Of a DNA stretch of 64,000 bases, positions 9,221-16,570 are shown piece by piece. The stretch comes from Streptomyces sp. NBC_01288 (GTDB taxonomy: Bacteria; Actinomycetota; Actinomycetes; Streptomycetales; Streptomycetaceae). Numbering within the stretch: the stretch's first letter is position 1; each line of letters starts with the position of its first letter. The notes beneath the pieces are model-generated. The model was not told the DNA's origin and did no database searches. It worked only from the letters and a program-made list of their open reading frames with translations. The stretch spans positions 2,480,001-2,544,000 of the forward strand of contig NZ_CP108427.1 in NCBI RefSeq assembly GCF_035982055.1. The letters run 5' to 3'. The position numbers were made by a program, and so were the translations under genes.

Positions 9221-10005
9221 TTTGCCGCCTCCGTGCTGCGCACCGCACGACGGGTCACGGCGTTGTCCGTGGCACCGGTGATCGCGGCGATGATCGTTTC
9301 CTGACTGGTGTCCTTCACCGGGAAGGAGCCGTTGTTCTTGCCCAGGCGCAGCACGTTGACCGTGTCGGCGACCGCCTTGACGTCGGCCATGTTGTGGCTG
9401 ATGAGGATGACGCCGAGGTTGCGCTCGCGCAGCCGCTCGACCAGGTCGAGGACCTGTGCGGTCTGCTCGACACCGAGGGCGGCGGTGGGCTCGTCGAGGA
9501 TGACGACCTTGGGGTCACCGATCAGCGCGCGGGCGATGGCGACGACCTGCCGCTGACCACCGGAGAGGCTGGCGATCGGGATGCGCACGCTCGGGATGCG
9601 GATGGAGAGCGTGCTCAGCAGCTCACGGGAGTGCTTCTCCATCGTGACCTCGTCGATGACCCCGTGGCGCAGCAGCTCACGCCCGAGGTAGAGGTTGCCG
9701 ACGACATCGAGGTTGTCGCACAGTGCGAGGTCCTGGTAGACCGTCGCGACGCCGAGTCCCTGGGCGTCGTGCGGCTTGTTGATGCTGACCGGGTTGCCCT
9801 CCCACTCGATGACTCCTTCATCGATGGGATGCACTCCGGCGATGGTCTTCACCAGAGTGGACTTTCCTGCGCCGTTGTCGCCCACCAGTGCGACCACTTC
9901 TCCGGCGTGGACCTCCAGCTCTACTTCGGTGAGGGCCTGCACCGCACCGAATCGCTTGGAGACTCCGCGCAACGCCAGCACGGGCGTAGCGGACACGTTA
10001 ACCAT
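9217..10005 (-). CDS. xylG: sugar ABC transporter ATP-binding protein
   Basis: A single-cassette ATPase of up to 262 residues, unlike the two-cassette XylG/RbsA of enteric bacteria. Walker A GDNGAGKST, signature LSGGQRQ, Walker B VVILDEP and the switch histidine in LISHNMADV are all intact. It energises sugar import through XylH at the inner face of the membrane. The start is debatable: GAAGGAG directly abuts the ATG at 10005, too close to act on it, whereas the in-frame GTG at 9996 lies 9 nt after it and would give MSATPVLALRG. The 4-nt overlap with xylH indicates coupling; a 210-nt gap with a hairpin separates it from xylF. Confidence 0.92.
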   Translation of the reverse strand: MVNVSATPVLALRGVSKRFGAVQALTEVELEVHAGEVVALVGDNGAGKSTLVKTIAGVHPIDEGVIEWEGNPVSINKPHDAQGLGVATVYQDLALCDNLDVVGNLYLGRELLRHGVIDEVTMEKHSRELLSTLSIRIPSVRIPIASLSGGQRQVVAIARALIGDPKVVILDEPTAALGVEQTAQVLDLVERLRERNLGVILISHNMADVKAVADTVNVLRLGKNNGSFPVKDTSQETIIAAITGATDNAVTRRAVRSTEAAK

Positions 10006-10060
10006 CTCCTTCGCCGCCTGACCGGCGGGGATGCCGCGCTAGTCAAAAGCCGCGGAGGGT

Positions 10061-10074
10061 TGTGCCTAGGCACA
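10061..10074. promoter_or_regulatory. 14-bp perfect palindrome TGTGCCTAGGCACA
   Basis: The self-complementary TGTGCCTAGGCACA lies in the xylF-xylG gap, 56-69 nt before the xylG start. It may be an operator for an internal promoter or part of an mRNA processing structure. The regulator is unknown. Confidence 0.4.
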
Positions 10075-10143
10075 GATTTACAAGATGAACATGCGCGCGG
10101 CCGGTGCCTGTTGGCAACGGCTGCGTTCGCACGGGTTCCGATC

Positions 10144-10185
10144 GGCGCCCGCCCCACAGCGGGGTTGGAAGGTGGGGCGGACGCC
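10144..10185 (-). terminator. intercistronic hairpin (partial terminator or stabiliser) after xylF
   Basis: GGCGCCCGCCCCA (10144-10156) pairs with TGGGGCGGACGCC (10173-10185) with one mismatch, about 30-70 nt beyond the xylF stop. Such structures after binding-protein genes commonly keep their mRNA more abundant than that of the ATPase and permease; applying that here is inference. Confidence 0.6.
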
Positions 10186-10214
10186 GAAGGGGGTCTGTCA
10201 CCGCTGGGCGGTGA

Positions 10215-11321
10215 TTACTGCAGACCGGCCGCCTTGCACGCCGCGGCGTAGTCGGCGGTGCAGATCTGCGCGACGGTGTAGAGACCGTCCTTGATGACCG
10301 TGTCCTTGATGTTGGCCTTGGTGACCGACACCGGGGTCAGCAGCTGCGAGGGCACCTTGTTGCCGGAGCCGCTGGTCTGGGTCGTGGTGGCGAGCGAGGA
10401 GATGCTCTTGTTCTGCGCCAGGTCGACGGCGAGCGTGGCGGCCGCCTCGGCCTCCGGCTTGAAGGCCTTGTAGACGGTGCTGGACTGGGTACCGGCGACG
10501 ATGCGCTGGATACCGGCGAGCTCCGCGTCCTGACCCGTCAGCGGGATGCTGCCGATCTTGGCGCCCTTGAGGACGGTGGCGATGCCGCCGGCCATGCCGT
10601 CGTTGGCGGAGTAGACGCCCGCGATGTTCTTGGCACCGAGCTGGGTGATGGCCGCGGACATCTTCTGCCCGGCGACGCTGTCCTTCCAGAGGCCGGACTG
10701 CTCGTAGGCGATGTCGACCTTGCCGTCGAGGGCCTCGTGGGCGCCCTTCTTGAACTGCGCGGCGTTCGGGTCGGCGTCGTCACCGTTGATCATGACGATC
10801 TTCGACTTGGTGGTCGCCTTGGAGCCCAGCGAGGTGAGGAGCGCCTCGCCCTGGAGCTTGCCGACCTGGACGTTGTCGAAGGAGACGTACGCGGAGACCG
10901 GGCCCTGGGCCAGACGGTCGTACGCGACGACCTTGATGCCCTTGTTGACCGCCTGCTGGATCGAGGACTTGATCGCGGCGGAGTCCTGGGCGCTGATCAC
11001 GATGACCTTGACGCCCTTGGTGATCATGCTGCTGACCTGCTGGGCCTGCGTCGCGGCGCTGGCGTTCGCGTTGTTGTACTGGACGGTGCAGCCGGAGCAG
11101 AGCTCCTTGACCTTCGCCTCGAAGTACGGCTTGTCGAACTTCTCGTACCGAGCGGTGACGCTGTCGGGCAGGAGCAGGCCGATCGAGGCGTTCGTGCCGC
11201 CCGAGGAGCTGGAGCTGCTGTCGGACTTCTTGTCGTCGCCTGCCTTGCCACAGGCGGCCATCGCAACGGCCATCGTGGTGGCGATAACGGCAACGGCGGC
11301 ACGACGCATACGCGTGTTCAC
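10215..11321 (-). CDS. xylF: xylose-type sugar-binding lipoprotein
   Basis: A 368-residue solute-binding protein of the periplasmic-binding-protein type-1 fold (XylF/RbsB class). The N-terminal lipoprotein signal ends in the lipobox MAAC (cysteine about 24), followed by a Ser-rich tether, so it is anchored on the outer face of the membrane. The sugar-binding domain begins at SIGLLLPDSVTARYEKFDKPYF and includes VVAYDRLAQGP, INGDDADPNAAQFKKG, VYSANDGMAGG and TGQDAELAGIQRI, all characteristic of XylF. GTG start at 11321 with GGAGG 7 nt upstream. First gene of the xylFGH operon, directly downstream of the ROK regulator that probably controls it. Confidence 0.93.
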   Translation of the reverse strand: MNTRMRRAAVAVIATTMAVAMAACGKAGDDKKSDSSSSSSGGTNASIGLLLPDSVTARYEKFDKPYFEAKVKELCSGCTVQYNNANASAATQAQQVSSMITKGVKVIVISAQDSAAIKSSIQQAVNKGIKVVAYDRLAQGPVSAYVSFDNVQVGKLQGEALLTSLGSKATTKSKIVMINGDDADPNAAQFKKGAHEALDGKVDIAYEQSGLWKDSVAGQKMSAAITQLGAKNIAGVYSANDGMAGGIATVLKGAKIGSIPLTGQDAELAGIQRIVAGTQSSTVYKAFKPEAEAAATLAVDLAQNKSISSLATTTQTSGSGNKVPSQLLTPVSVTKANIKDTVIKDGLYTVAQICTADYAAACKAAGLQ

Positions 11322-11400
11322 TTTGAAACCTCCCTGACGAGGCCGCGTCGTTGCGGCCGAGGTGGCTGGAAGTCAACTCGGCCGCGCGTTCGGCGTCAAG

Positions 11401-11412
11401 AAGTAAATACTT
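11401..11412. promoter_or_regulatory. AAGTA-AA-TACTT inverted repeat in the xylF promoter region
   Basis: The only AT-rich patch in the rok-xylF gap (about 11395-11415) contains AAGTA/TACTT arms separated by AA, 80-91 nt before the xylF start. Its position suits a promoter/operator for xylFGH. Binding by the neighbouring ROK protein is inference. Confidence 0.4.
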
Positions 11413-11441
11413 AACGAGATGGCAACGGCGTCGTGCGTTCT

Positions 11442-12668
11442 CTAAGTGAAGACAGGTGTGGCCGCGGTCAGCGACCCGTCCAAAAGGGTCGAATCGCCCA
11501 TCTCGCTGAGTGCGAGAGCGAGCGCTCCGAGCACCTCCGCACGGCCTCCAAGTGCCCCCGGGAGAACGGAAAGTTGACGCGCCGCACTGGGGATCGCGTA
11601 GCGGCCGACAGACTCCCTGATCGGCCCGAGCACCAGCTCACCGGCCTCGGCGAGATCGCCACCGAGGACCACTCGGCTCGGGTTCAGCAAATTGCAGAGA
11701 TTGGCGACTCCACTGCCGATGTGTCGGCCGACGTCGGCGATCACCCGACGGCAACCAGGGTCTCCGTCCCGCGCCAGCCGTACGACTCCCTCCATGGTCA
11801 GGTCGGTCCCGTGACTGGACTGGAGAAGCGGCAGCACATAGCGCGCGGCCGTGAAGGTCTCCAGGCAGCCCCGGTTTCCGCAACGGCAGACAGGGCCGGA
11901 CTCATCAAGAGTAATATGCCCGATTTCTCCCGCTGTGCCACCCGGGCCCCGGTAGATCTTGCCGTTGATGACCAGCCCCGCGCCGACCCCGCTCGCGACC
12001 TTGATGTACGCCAGGTCCCTGACGCCCCGCCCGCTGCCCCAGACCAGCTCACCGAGGGCGCCGAGGTTCGCGTCGTTGTCCACGTGCACCGGTACGCCCA
12101 GACGGCTGCCCAGCTCCTCCGCGGGTCTGGTGCCGGTCCAGCCCGGGAGGATCGCGGTGGAGCCCAGGGTGCCCGACTCCACGTCGATCGGTCCGGGCAC
12201 GCCGAGGCCCACCCCGGCGATCTTGGAGCGGTCCACTCCGGTCGCCGTGATCAGCCGGTTGACCAGCTCTTCCGCCCGGTCGAACCCTTGCGTCGAGGAG
12301 GCGTCCACGTCGACGGGCTCGGACTCCTCGGCCAGCACCTGGTGGGCGAGATTCCCGACCGCGACGCGCAAATGCGTGTGCCCGAAGTCGACACCGATGA
12401 CGATGCCGGCGTCCCCGCTCAGGGAGACGCTGCGGGCCCGGCGGCCGCCCGCCGAGGTGGGGGTGACCTCGACCGTTCCGCCGTCCTTGAGCTCGCGCAC
12501 GATGTTGGAGACGGTCGCTGCGGACAGGCCCGTCGTCCTCGCGATCTCGGCCTGTGTCAGCGACCCGGCCAACCGCACCGCTCGCACGACCCGTTCGAGA
12601 TTGGCTCGGTGCAGTGACGACTGCGACCCCGGAGTCTCCACGACGACCTCCTGCGCGCGGGACCGCAT
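11442..12668 (-). CDS. rok7B7: ROK-family transcriptional regulator
   Basis: About 408 residues from the ATG at 12668; an upstream TTG at 12692 would add 8. It has an N-terminal winged helix-turn-helix (about 20-75; LTQAEIARTTGLSAATVSNIVRELK) followed by a ROK sugar-kinase-like sensor domain. That domain has DFGHTHLRVAVGN, VPGPIDVESGTLG, HVDNDANLGALGE and the zinc motif CRCGNRGCLE. ROK repressors sense sugars or sugar phosphates. The symbol is by position and similarity to S. coelicolor Rok7B7 (SCO6008), reported to control xylFGH, carbon catabolite repression and antibiotic production; orthology was inferred from gene order, not by alignment. It sits between the xyl and ngc transporter operons on the same strand. 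Confidence 0.88.
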   Translation of the reverse strand: MRSRAQEVVVETPGSQSSLHRANLERVVRAVRLAGSLTQAEIARTTGLSAATVSNIVRELKDGGTVEVTPTSAGGRRARSVSLSGDAGIVIGVDFGHTHLRVAVGNLAHQVLAEESEPVDVDASSTQGFDRAEELVNRLITATGVDRSKIAGVGLGVPGPIDVESGTLGSTAILPGWTGTRPAEELGSRLGVPVHVDNDANLGALGELVWGSGRGVRDLAYIKVASGVGAGLVINGKIYRGPGGTAGEIGHITLDESGPVCRCGNRGCLETFTAARYVLPLLQSSHGTDLTMEGVVRLARDGDPGCRRVIADVGRHIGSGVANLCNLLNPSRVVLGGDLAEAGELVLGPIRESVGRYAIPSAARQLSVLPGALGGRAEVLGALALALSEMGDSTLLDGSLTAATPVFT

Positions 12669-12776
12669 CGATGAGGCCCCGTCTATGTCCAACTAGTGAA
12701 CTCTAAGCTGAGCTGTTCGGGCTGCCTCCCGTCAAGAGGTTGAACCGCATCCGGGTACTTGCACACATGCGTGCAG

Positions 12777-12800
12777 GCCGCTCCGGAGACCCGGAGCGGC
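12777..12800 (-). terminator. hairpin terminator after ngcG
   Basis: GCCGCTCCGG (12777-12786) and CCGGAGCGGC (12791-12800) form a perfect 10-bp stem with a 4-nt loop, 24 nt past the ngcG stop. It separates the ngc operon from the rok gene. Confidence 0.85.
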
Positions 12801-12823
12801 ACGCACGAGACAGGGGCGGGCCG

Positions 12824-13750
12824 CTACTTGAGCGCCCCCGCGGTCAGGCCCTGTACCACCTGACGCTGGAAGACGATGTAGGCCGCGAGCACCGGCAGCA
12901 TGGCCATCACCAGACCGGCGAAGAGCCCGGACCAGTCGCCCTTGTAGCCCTGGCTGGCGGCGAGCTGCACCAGGCCCTGGGTGAGGACCCGCTTGTCCGG
13001 GTCGGTGTTCAGGACCGTCGGCAGCATGTACTGGTTCCACTGGCCCAGGAAGTTGAAGATCCCCACGCTGATCAGGCCGGGCTTGGCCATCGGCAGCATG
13101 ATCTGGAAGAACGTCCGGGTGTGCGAGGCACCGTCCACGAACGCTGCCTCCGCCACCGAGGTGGGCAGTGTGCGGAAGAACGCGGTCAGGAAGAAGACCG
13201 TGAACGGCAGCGAGTACGCGATGTAGACCAGGATCAGACCGTGGATCGTGTTGAGCAGTCCCATGTTGTTGACGACGTAGAACAGCGGGACCAGGGCGAG
13301 CATGATCGGGAAGCTCATGCCGCCGATGAACAGGAAGTAGATGAAGCGGTTGCCCGGGAAGTCGAACCGGGCGAGCACGTACGCGGCCATCGAACCGAGC
13401 ACCAGCGTGCCGACGAGTGAACCCGCCACCACCAGAATGGTGTTGAAGAAGTAGTCGCTCATGTTGGCGTCGGTCCAGGCCCGCGCCCAGTTGTCGAAGT
13501 GCAGTTTGTCCGGCAGCGCCCAGGGCGAGCTGAAGATCGCGCTGTCGCTCTTGAAGGACGTCATCACGGCCCACGCGAGCGGCAGGACGACCATGAACGC
13601 CCACAGGATGAGCATGCCGTGCGAGAAGGCGTTGAGGACGGAGCCCTCTTTCTTCTTCCGCTTCGGCGAATTCCCGTCCGGTGCGCCGACCTTGGCGACG
13701 GGGACACCGGACTCGGCCGGCACGGGGGCGGGGGTCTCGGTCGTCTTCAT
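12824..13750 (-). CDS. ngcG: carbohydrate ABC transporter permease, NgcG type
   Basis: 308 residues from the ATG at 13750, 4 nt after the ngcF stop, with CTGGAG about 10 nt upstream. The longer GTG frame from 13774 would overlap ngcF. It is a MalG-type CUT1 permease with about six membrane segments. The EAA motif, EAAFVDGASHTRTFFQIMLP, contacts the shared ATPase (in Streptomyces usually MsiK, encoded elsewhere; none is in this window). The third gene of ngcEFG, it imports N-acetylglucosamine or chitobiose by comparison with characterised Streptomyces NgcEFG systems. Confidence 0.88.
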   Translation of the reverse strand: MKTTETPAPVPAESGVPVAKVGAPDGNSPKRKKKEGSVLNAFSHGMLILWAFMVVLPLAWAVMTSFKSDSAIFSSPWALPDKLHFDNWARAWTDANMSDYFFNTILVVAGSLVGTLVLGSMAAYVLARFDFPGNRFIYFLFIGGMSFPIMLALVPLFYVVNNMGLLNTIHGLILVYIAYSLPFTVFFLTAFFRTLPTSVAEAAFVDGASHTRTFFQIMLPMAKPGLISVGIFNFLGQWNQYMLPTVLNTDPDKRVLTQGLVQLAASQGYKGDWSGLFAGLVMAMLPVLAAYIVFQRQVVQGLTAGALK

Positions 13751-13754
13751 GTGA

Positions 13755-14681
13755 TCAGAACTCCAGCCGCTCACGGCGGCCCAGTCGCATCACGATGGCG
13801 GCGAAGGCCAGCGTGACGACGAGCAGGGCGACGCCGATGGTGGTCGCGTAGGCGGCCTGTCCGTCCCGGAACGCCTTCTGGTACACGTACAGGACCAGGA
13901 CGGTGGTCGAGTAGTCGGGACCGCCGGGACCGGTCGTCATGATCTGTACGACCGCGAACGACTCGGCGCCCAGCGCGAGGATGCCCATGTAGACCCAGCC
14001 GGACATCACCGTGTCCCACAGCAGCGGCAGGGTGAGCCGGAAGAACGTGGTCATCCGGTTGGCGCCGTCGAGCAGCGCCGCCTCGTACAACTCCGCCGGA
14101 ATGGACGCCATACCGGCGGAGAAGAGGACCACGAAGAAGCCGACCGAGGACCAGACGAGGACCGCCATCACACACCACAGGGCGAGGCTCGGATCACCCA
14201 GCCACAGCGGCTGGAGACTGCCGAGCCCGATGCCGCGCAGCAGGGAGTTGATGGCGCCGCTGTCCGGGTTGTACGCGAAGGCGAACAACAGGGCGACGAT
14301 CGCGATCGACAGAACCTGCGGGAAGAAATAGACGATCTTGTAGAACGAGGAGCCGCGGACACCCGAGATCACCGGGCCGCCCACCCGGCGCCGTCCCCCC
14401 ACGTTGATCATGAACGCGAAGAACAGCGCCAGACTGATCGTCACCAGCGGCAGCACCAACGCGAACAAGAGACTGTGCTGCAACGACTTCCAGAAGATCT
14501 CGTCGTGGAACATTCTCTTGTAGTTGTCGAAGCCGACCATTTTGAATTCCGGGCTCAGCCCCGTCCAGTCCGTGAACGAATAGTAGATGGACTGGATGAA
14601 CGGCCATACGACGAAGAGCGCGTACAGCCCGAGGGGAACCGTCAGGAACCCCACGATGAACCGGTACTTGCCGTGCTGCAT
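13755..14681 (-). CDS. ngcF: carbohydrate ABC transporter permease, NgcF type
   Basis: A 308-residue MalF-type CUT1 permease. After a short N-terminus the first membrane segment is FIVGFLTVPLGLYALFVVWPFIQSIYYSFTDW, typical of the class. The EAA loop is ELYEAALLDGANRMTTFFRLTLP. It pairs with NgcG to form the channel. It starts 49 nt after the ngcE stop and ends 4 nt before ngcG, so the three genes form one transcript. No ATPase gene is linked, as usual for CUT1 systems in Streptomyces. Confidence 0.88.
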   Translation of the reverse strand: MQHGKYRFIVGFLTVPLGLYALFVVWPFIQSIYYSFTDWTGLSPEFKMVGFDNYKRMFHDEIFWKSLQHSLLFALVLPLVTISLALFFAFMINVGGRRRVGGPVISGVRGSSFYKIVYFFPQVLSIAIVALLFAFAYNPDSGAINSLLRGIGLGSLQPLWLGDPSLALWCVMAVLVWSSVGFFVVLFSAGMASIPAELYEAALLDGANRMTTFFRLTLPLLWDTVMSGWVYMGILALGAESFAVVQIMTTGPGGPDYSTTVLVLYVYQKAFRDGQAAYATTIGVALLVVTLAFAAIVMRLGRRERLEF

Positions 14682-14730
14682 TGCTACCGACCCCGTTCTC
14701 TGGGCGGGCGCCGCCGCTGGTGACGGATCC

Positions 14731-16200
14731 TCACTGGTGCTTGTAGTGCTTGATCGACGTGTCCTTGGCGGTCGCGTCCGCGTAGCCCTGGATCTTCTTG
14801 ATGGTCTCCGCCGGGGTGGCCCGACCGGCCATCATCTCGCCGAGGCCCGCCACGCCGATCTGCTCCTTCTGGAGCTGCACGTACCAGTCCTGGAGGCGCG
14901 GGTTCAGCACGTTGGCACCGGCCAGCTTCAGGGCCGCCACGCCGGACGTGAGGCCCGGGGTGAGGGTGATCCCGGAGGTGCCGCCGTTGTACGCGGTCAG
15001 CGACTTCACCTTGCTGGTGAAGTTCTTCGAGGATGCCTCGCTGAGCATGATGCGCAACTGCTCCATGCCGCCCGCCGTGTTCGCCCCCTTGGCCGGGACG
15101 ATGAAGGGTTCACCGCCGGACGCCCAGATGGTGCCGAAGGGCAGCTTGTCGGAGCTGTCGATGCCGGTCGGCGCGGAGACCGCGAGGTTGAAGTCCTTGG
15201 GGATGACGTTGGCCGACTCGTTCTCCACCCAGGAGCCGTTCGGGATGAACAGCGCCTTGCCCTGGGCCCACGCGGTCTGCGACTGGATGTGGTCGATGCC
15301 GGGCGTGCCCTTGAGGATGTAGCCCTTCTTGAAGAGCTCGTAGTACGCCTCGAAACAGGCCTTGACGGCCGGGTGCTTCCAGGCGTTCGGCTCCAGGTTG
15401 TCGATCGCGTCGAGGACCTCGCGGCCGCCGACCTTGCCGATCATCGGGTAGAGCGAGAAGGGGAGGTAGTACGGGTACTTGCCCGCGTACGTCCAGCCCG
15501 CCATGCCCTTCTTCTTGGCCTTCTCGCAGACCGCCAGCATCTGGTCCCAGGTCTCGGGGTACTTCTCGTCGAGCGAGTCCAGGGCCTTCTGCGAGTACCA
15601 GACGCCGTACACCGTGTAGGCGTAGTACATGATCCAGACCGGGTCGCCGTCGAGCTGGCCCATCTCGACGATGCCGGGCCGGAGGGTGTCGCGGACCTTC
15701 TTCGACGGGTCGTCGTAGGAGGGCGCGTCCAGCAGCGGGGTGAGGTCGGTGAGCTGCTTCTTGCCGGCCAGGACGCCCATGTCCATCTGCTCGGCACCGG
15801 AGTTGTCGATCAGGTCCGGCGGGGTGCCCTGGTTGAAGCGGGGCTGAAGCGTCGACTGGATCTTCTGCGTGGCGGAGAACTTGACCTTCGCCTTGGGGAA
15901 GTCCTTCTCGTAGATCTTGACGGCGTCCTCGGCGTACTCCTTTCCGAAGCCGCCGTCGAAGAGCACGAACTCCATCTGCGCGGTGGCGTTCACCGCCAGC
16001 GGGTTCTTCGCGGTCTTCGTGCCCGCCGTGGCCTTCTTGTCCGAGCCGCTGTCGCTGCTCGCACAGGCCGAAAGGAAACTCATCGTGGGTACGGCGATCA
16101 GGCCGAGTGCGGCCGACCTCTTGATCAGGTCTCGGCGGCCGACATCCGGTGCGCCGGTGTAATCGGAACCGTTGTTGTTCTCGGCGGAAGTGGATCCCAT
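14731..16200 (-). CDS. ngcE: N-acetylglucosamine/chitobiose-binding lipoprotein, NgcE type
   Basis: 489 residues from the ATG at 16200, with GAGGA about 8 nt upstream. It has a combined Tat/lipoprotein signal, with twin arginines in GRRDLIKRSAALGL and a lipobox LSAC at about residues 45-48, so it is probably exported folded and lipid-anchored. The mature part is a cluster-B solute-binding protein (EFVLFDGGFGKEYAEDAVKIYEKDFP; NGSWVENESANVIPKDFNLAV), matching the GlcNAc/diacetylchitobiose-binding subfamily. In S. coelicolor the equivalent position (SCO6005-6007) holds a second, lower-affinity chitobiose system; this is recalled, not aligned. A DasR-like site lies about 130 nt upstream, which fits GlcNAc-responsive control. 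Confidence 0.88.
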   Translation of the reverse strand: MGSTSAENNNGSDYTGAPDVGRRDLIKRSAALGLIAVPTMSFLSACASSDSGSDKKATAGTKTAKNPLAVNATAQMEFVLFDGGFGKEYAEDAVKIYEKDFPKAKVKFSATQKIQSTLQPRFNQGTPPDLIDNSGAEQMDMGVLAGKKQLTDLTPLLDAPSYDDPSKKVRDTLRPGIVEMGQLDGDPVWIMYYAYTVYGVWYSQKALDSLDEKYPETWDQMLAVCEKAKKKGMAGWTYAGKYPYYLPFSLYPMIGKVGGREVLDAIDNLEPNAWKHPAVKACFEAYYELFKKGYILKGTPGIDHIQSQTAWAQGKALFIPNGSWVENESANVIPKDFNLAVSAPTGIDSSDKLPFGTIWASGGEPFIVPAKGANTAGGMEQLRIMLSEASSKNFTSKVKSLTAYNGGTSGITLTPGLTSGVAALKLAGANVLNPRLQDWYVQLQKEQIGVAGLGEMMAGRATPAETIKKIQGYADATAKDTSIKHYKHQ

Positions 16201-16327
16201 GCTCAAGTCCTCGCCTTCAACAGGACTCAGGCGGTGAACCGGATCCTCCCCGGCACCGCGGTCAGGTCGAGCTTGGTCGTGCAGGAGGTACTTCGTGCGT
16301 GCTGCTGCGAGAGCGGTGTCGAACGCG

Positions 16328-16343
16328 ACAGGTATAGTCCACT
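16328..16343. promoter_or_regulatory. DasR-like operator (dre) upstream of ngcE
   Basis: ACAGGTATAGTCCACT matches the DasR consensus ACTGGTCTAGACCAGT at 12 of 16 positions, including GGT-TAG-CCA. It lies 128-143 nt upstream of ngcE. DasR represses GlcNAc and chitobiose uptake genes and is released by GlcN-6-P. Assignment is by pattern match and context. Confidence 0.55.
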
Positions 16344-16483
16344 TCCGGTCGACAGAGCAAGATCGAATGCAGGGTGGGTTGTCGGTCTTTTCCGAAGTGA
16401 GACCTCGCGGAAATATGAACGCCCTGTGTGTTCGATGACGGAGAAATCCCCGTTATTGCCCTCGAATGCCTCACTCAACACCC

Positions 16484-16515
16484 TTGACACACCAGGCCAC
16501 TTGACTCCCTACTGT
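16484..16515 (+). promoter_or_regulatory. candidate promoter of the first GH92 gene
   Basis: TTGACA at 16484-16489 is a perfect -35 hexamer. TACTGT at 16510-16515 or CCTACT at 16508-16513 could be the -10, with spacing of 20 or 18 bp. A start near 16522 would place the operator at 16534-16545 just downstream, where a repressor would block elongation. Confidence 0.5.
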
Positions 16516-16533
16516 TCCTTGCGCATCGAAGCT

Positions 16534-16545
16534 GACAACGTTGTC
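16534..16545. promoter_or_regulatory. LacI-type operator GACAACGTTGTC before GH92 gene 1
   Basis: This 12-bp perfect palindrome with a central CG is the usual LacI-family operator form. It lies 26 nt before the GH92 start codon. The same 12 bp occur at 24284-24295 before the second, divergently placed GH92 gene. Confidence 0.75.
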
Positions 16546-16570
16546 CAGCGTGCAGGGAGGATGCCCTCGT

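Noticed and set aside
16389-16413. TTTCCG/CGGAAA inverted repeat in the ngcE-GH92 gap
   Set aside because: The arms are only 6 bp with a 13-nt spacer; they are compatible with chance and have no known regulator.
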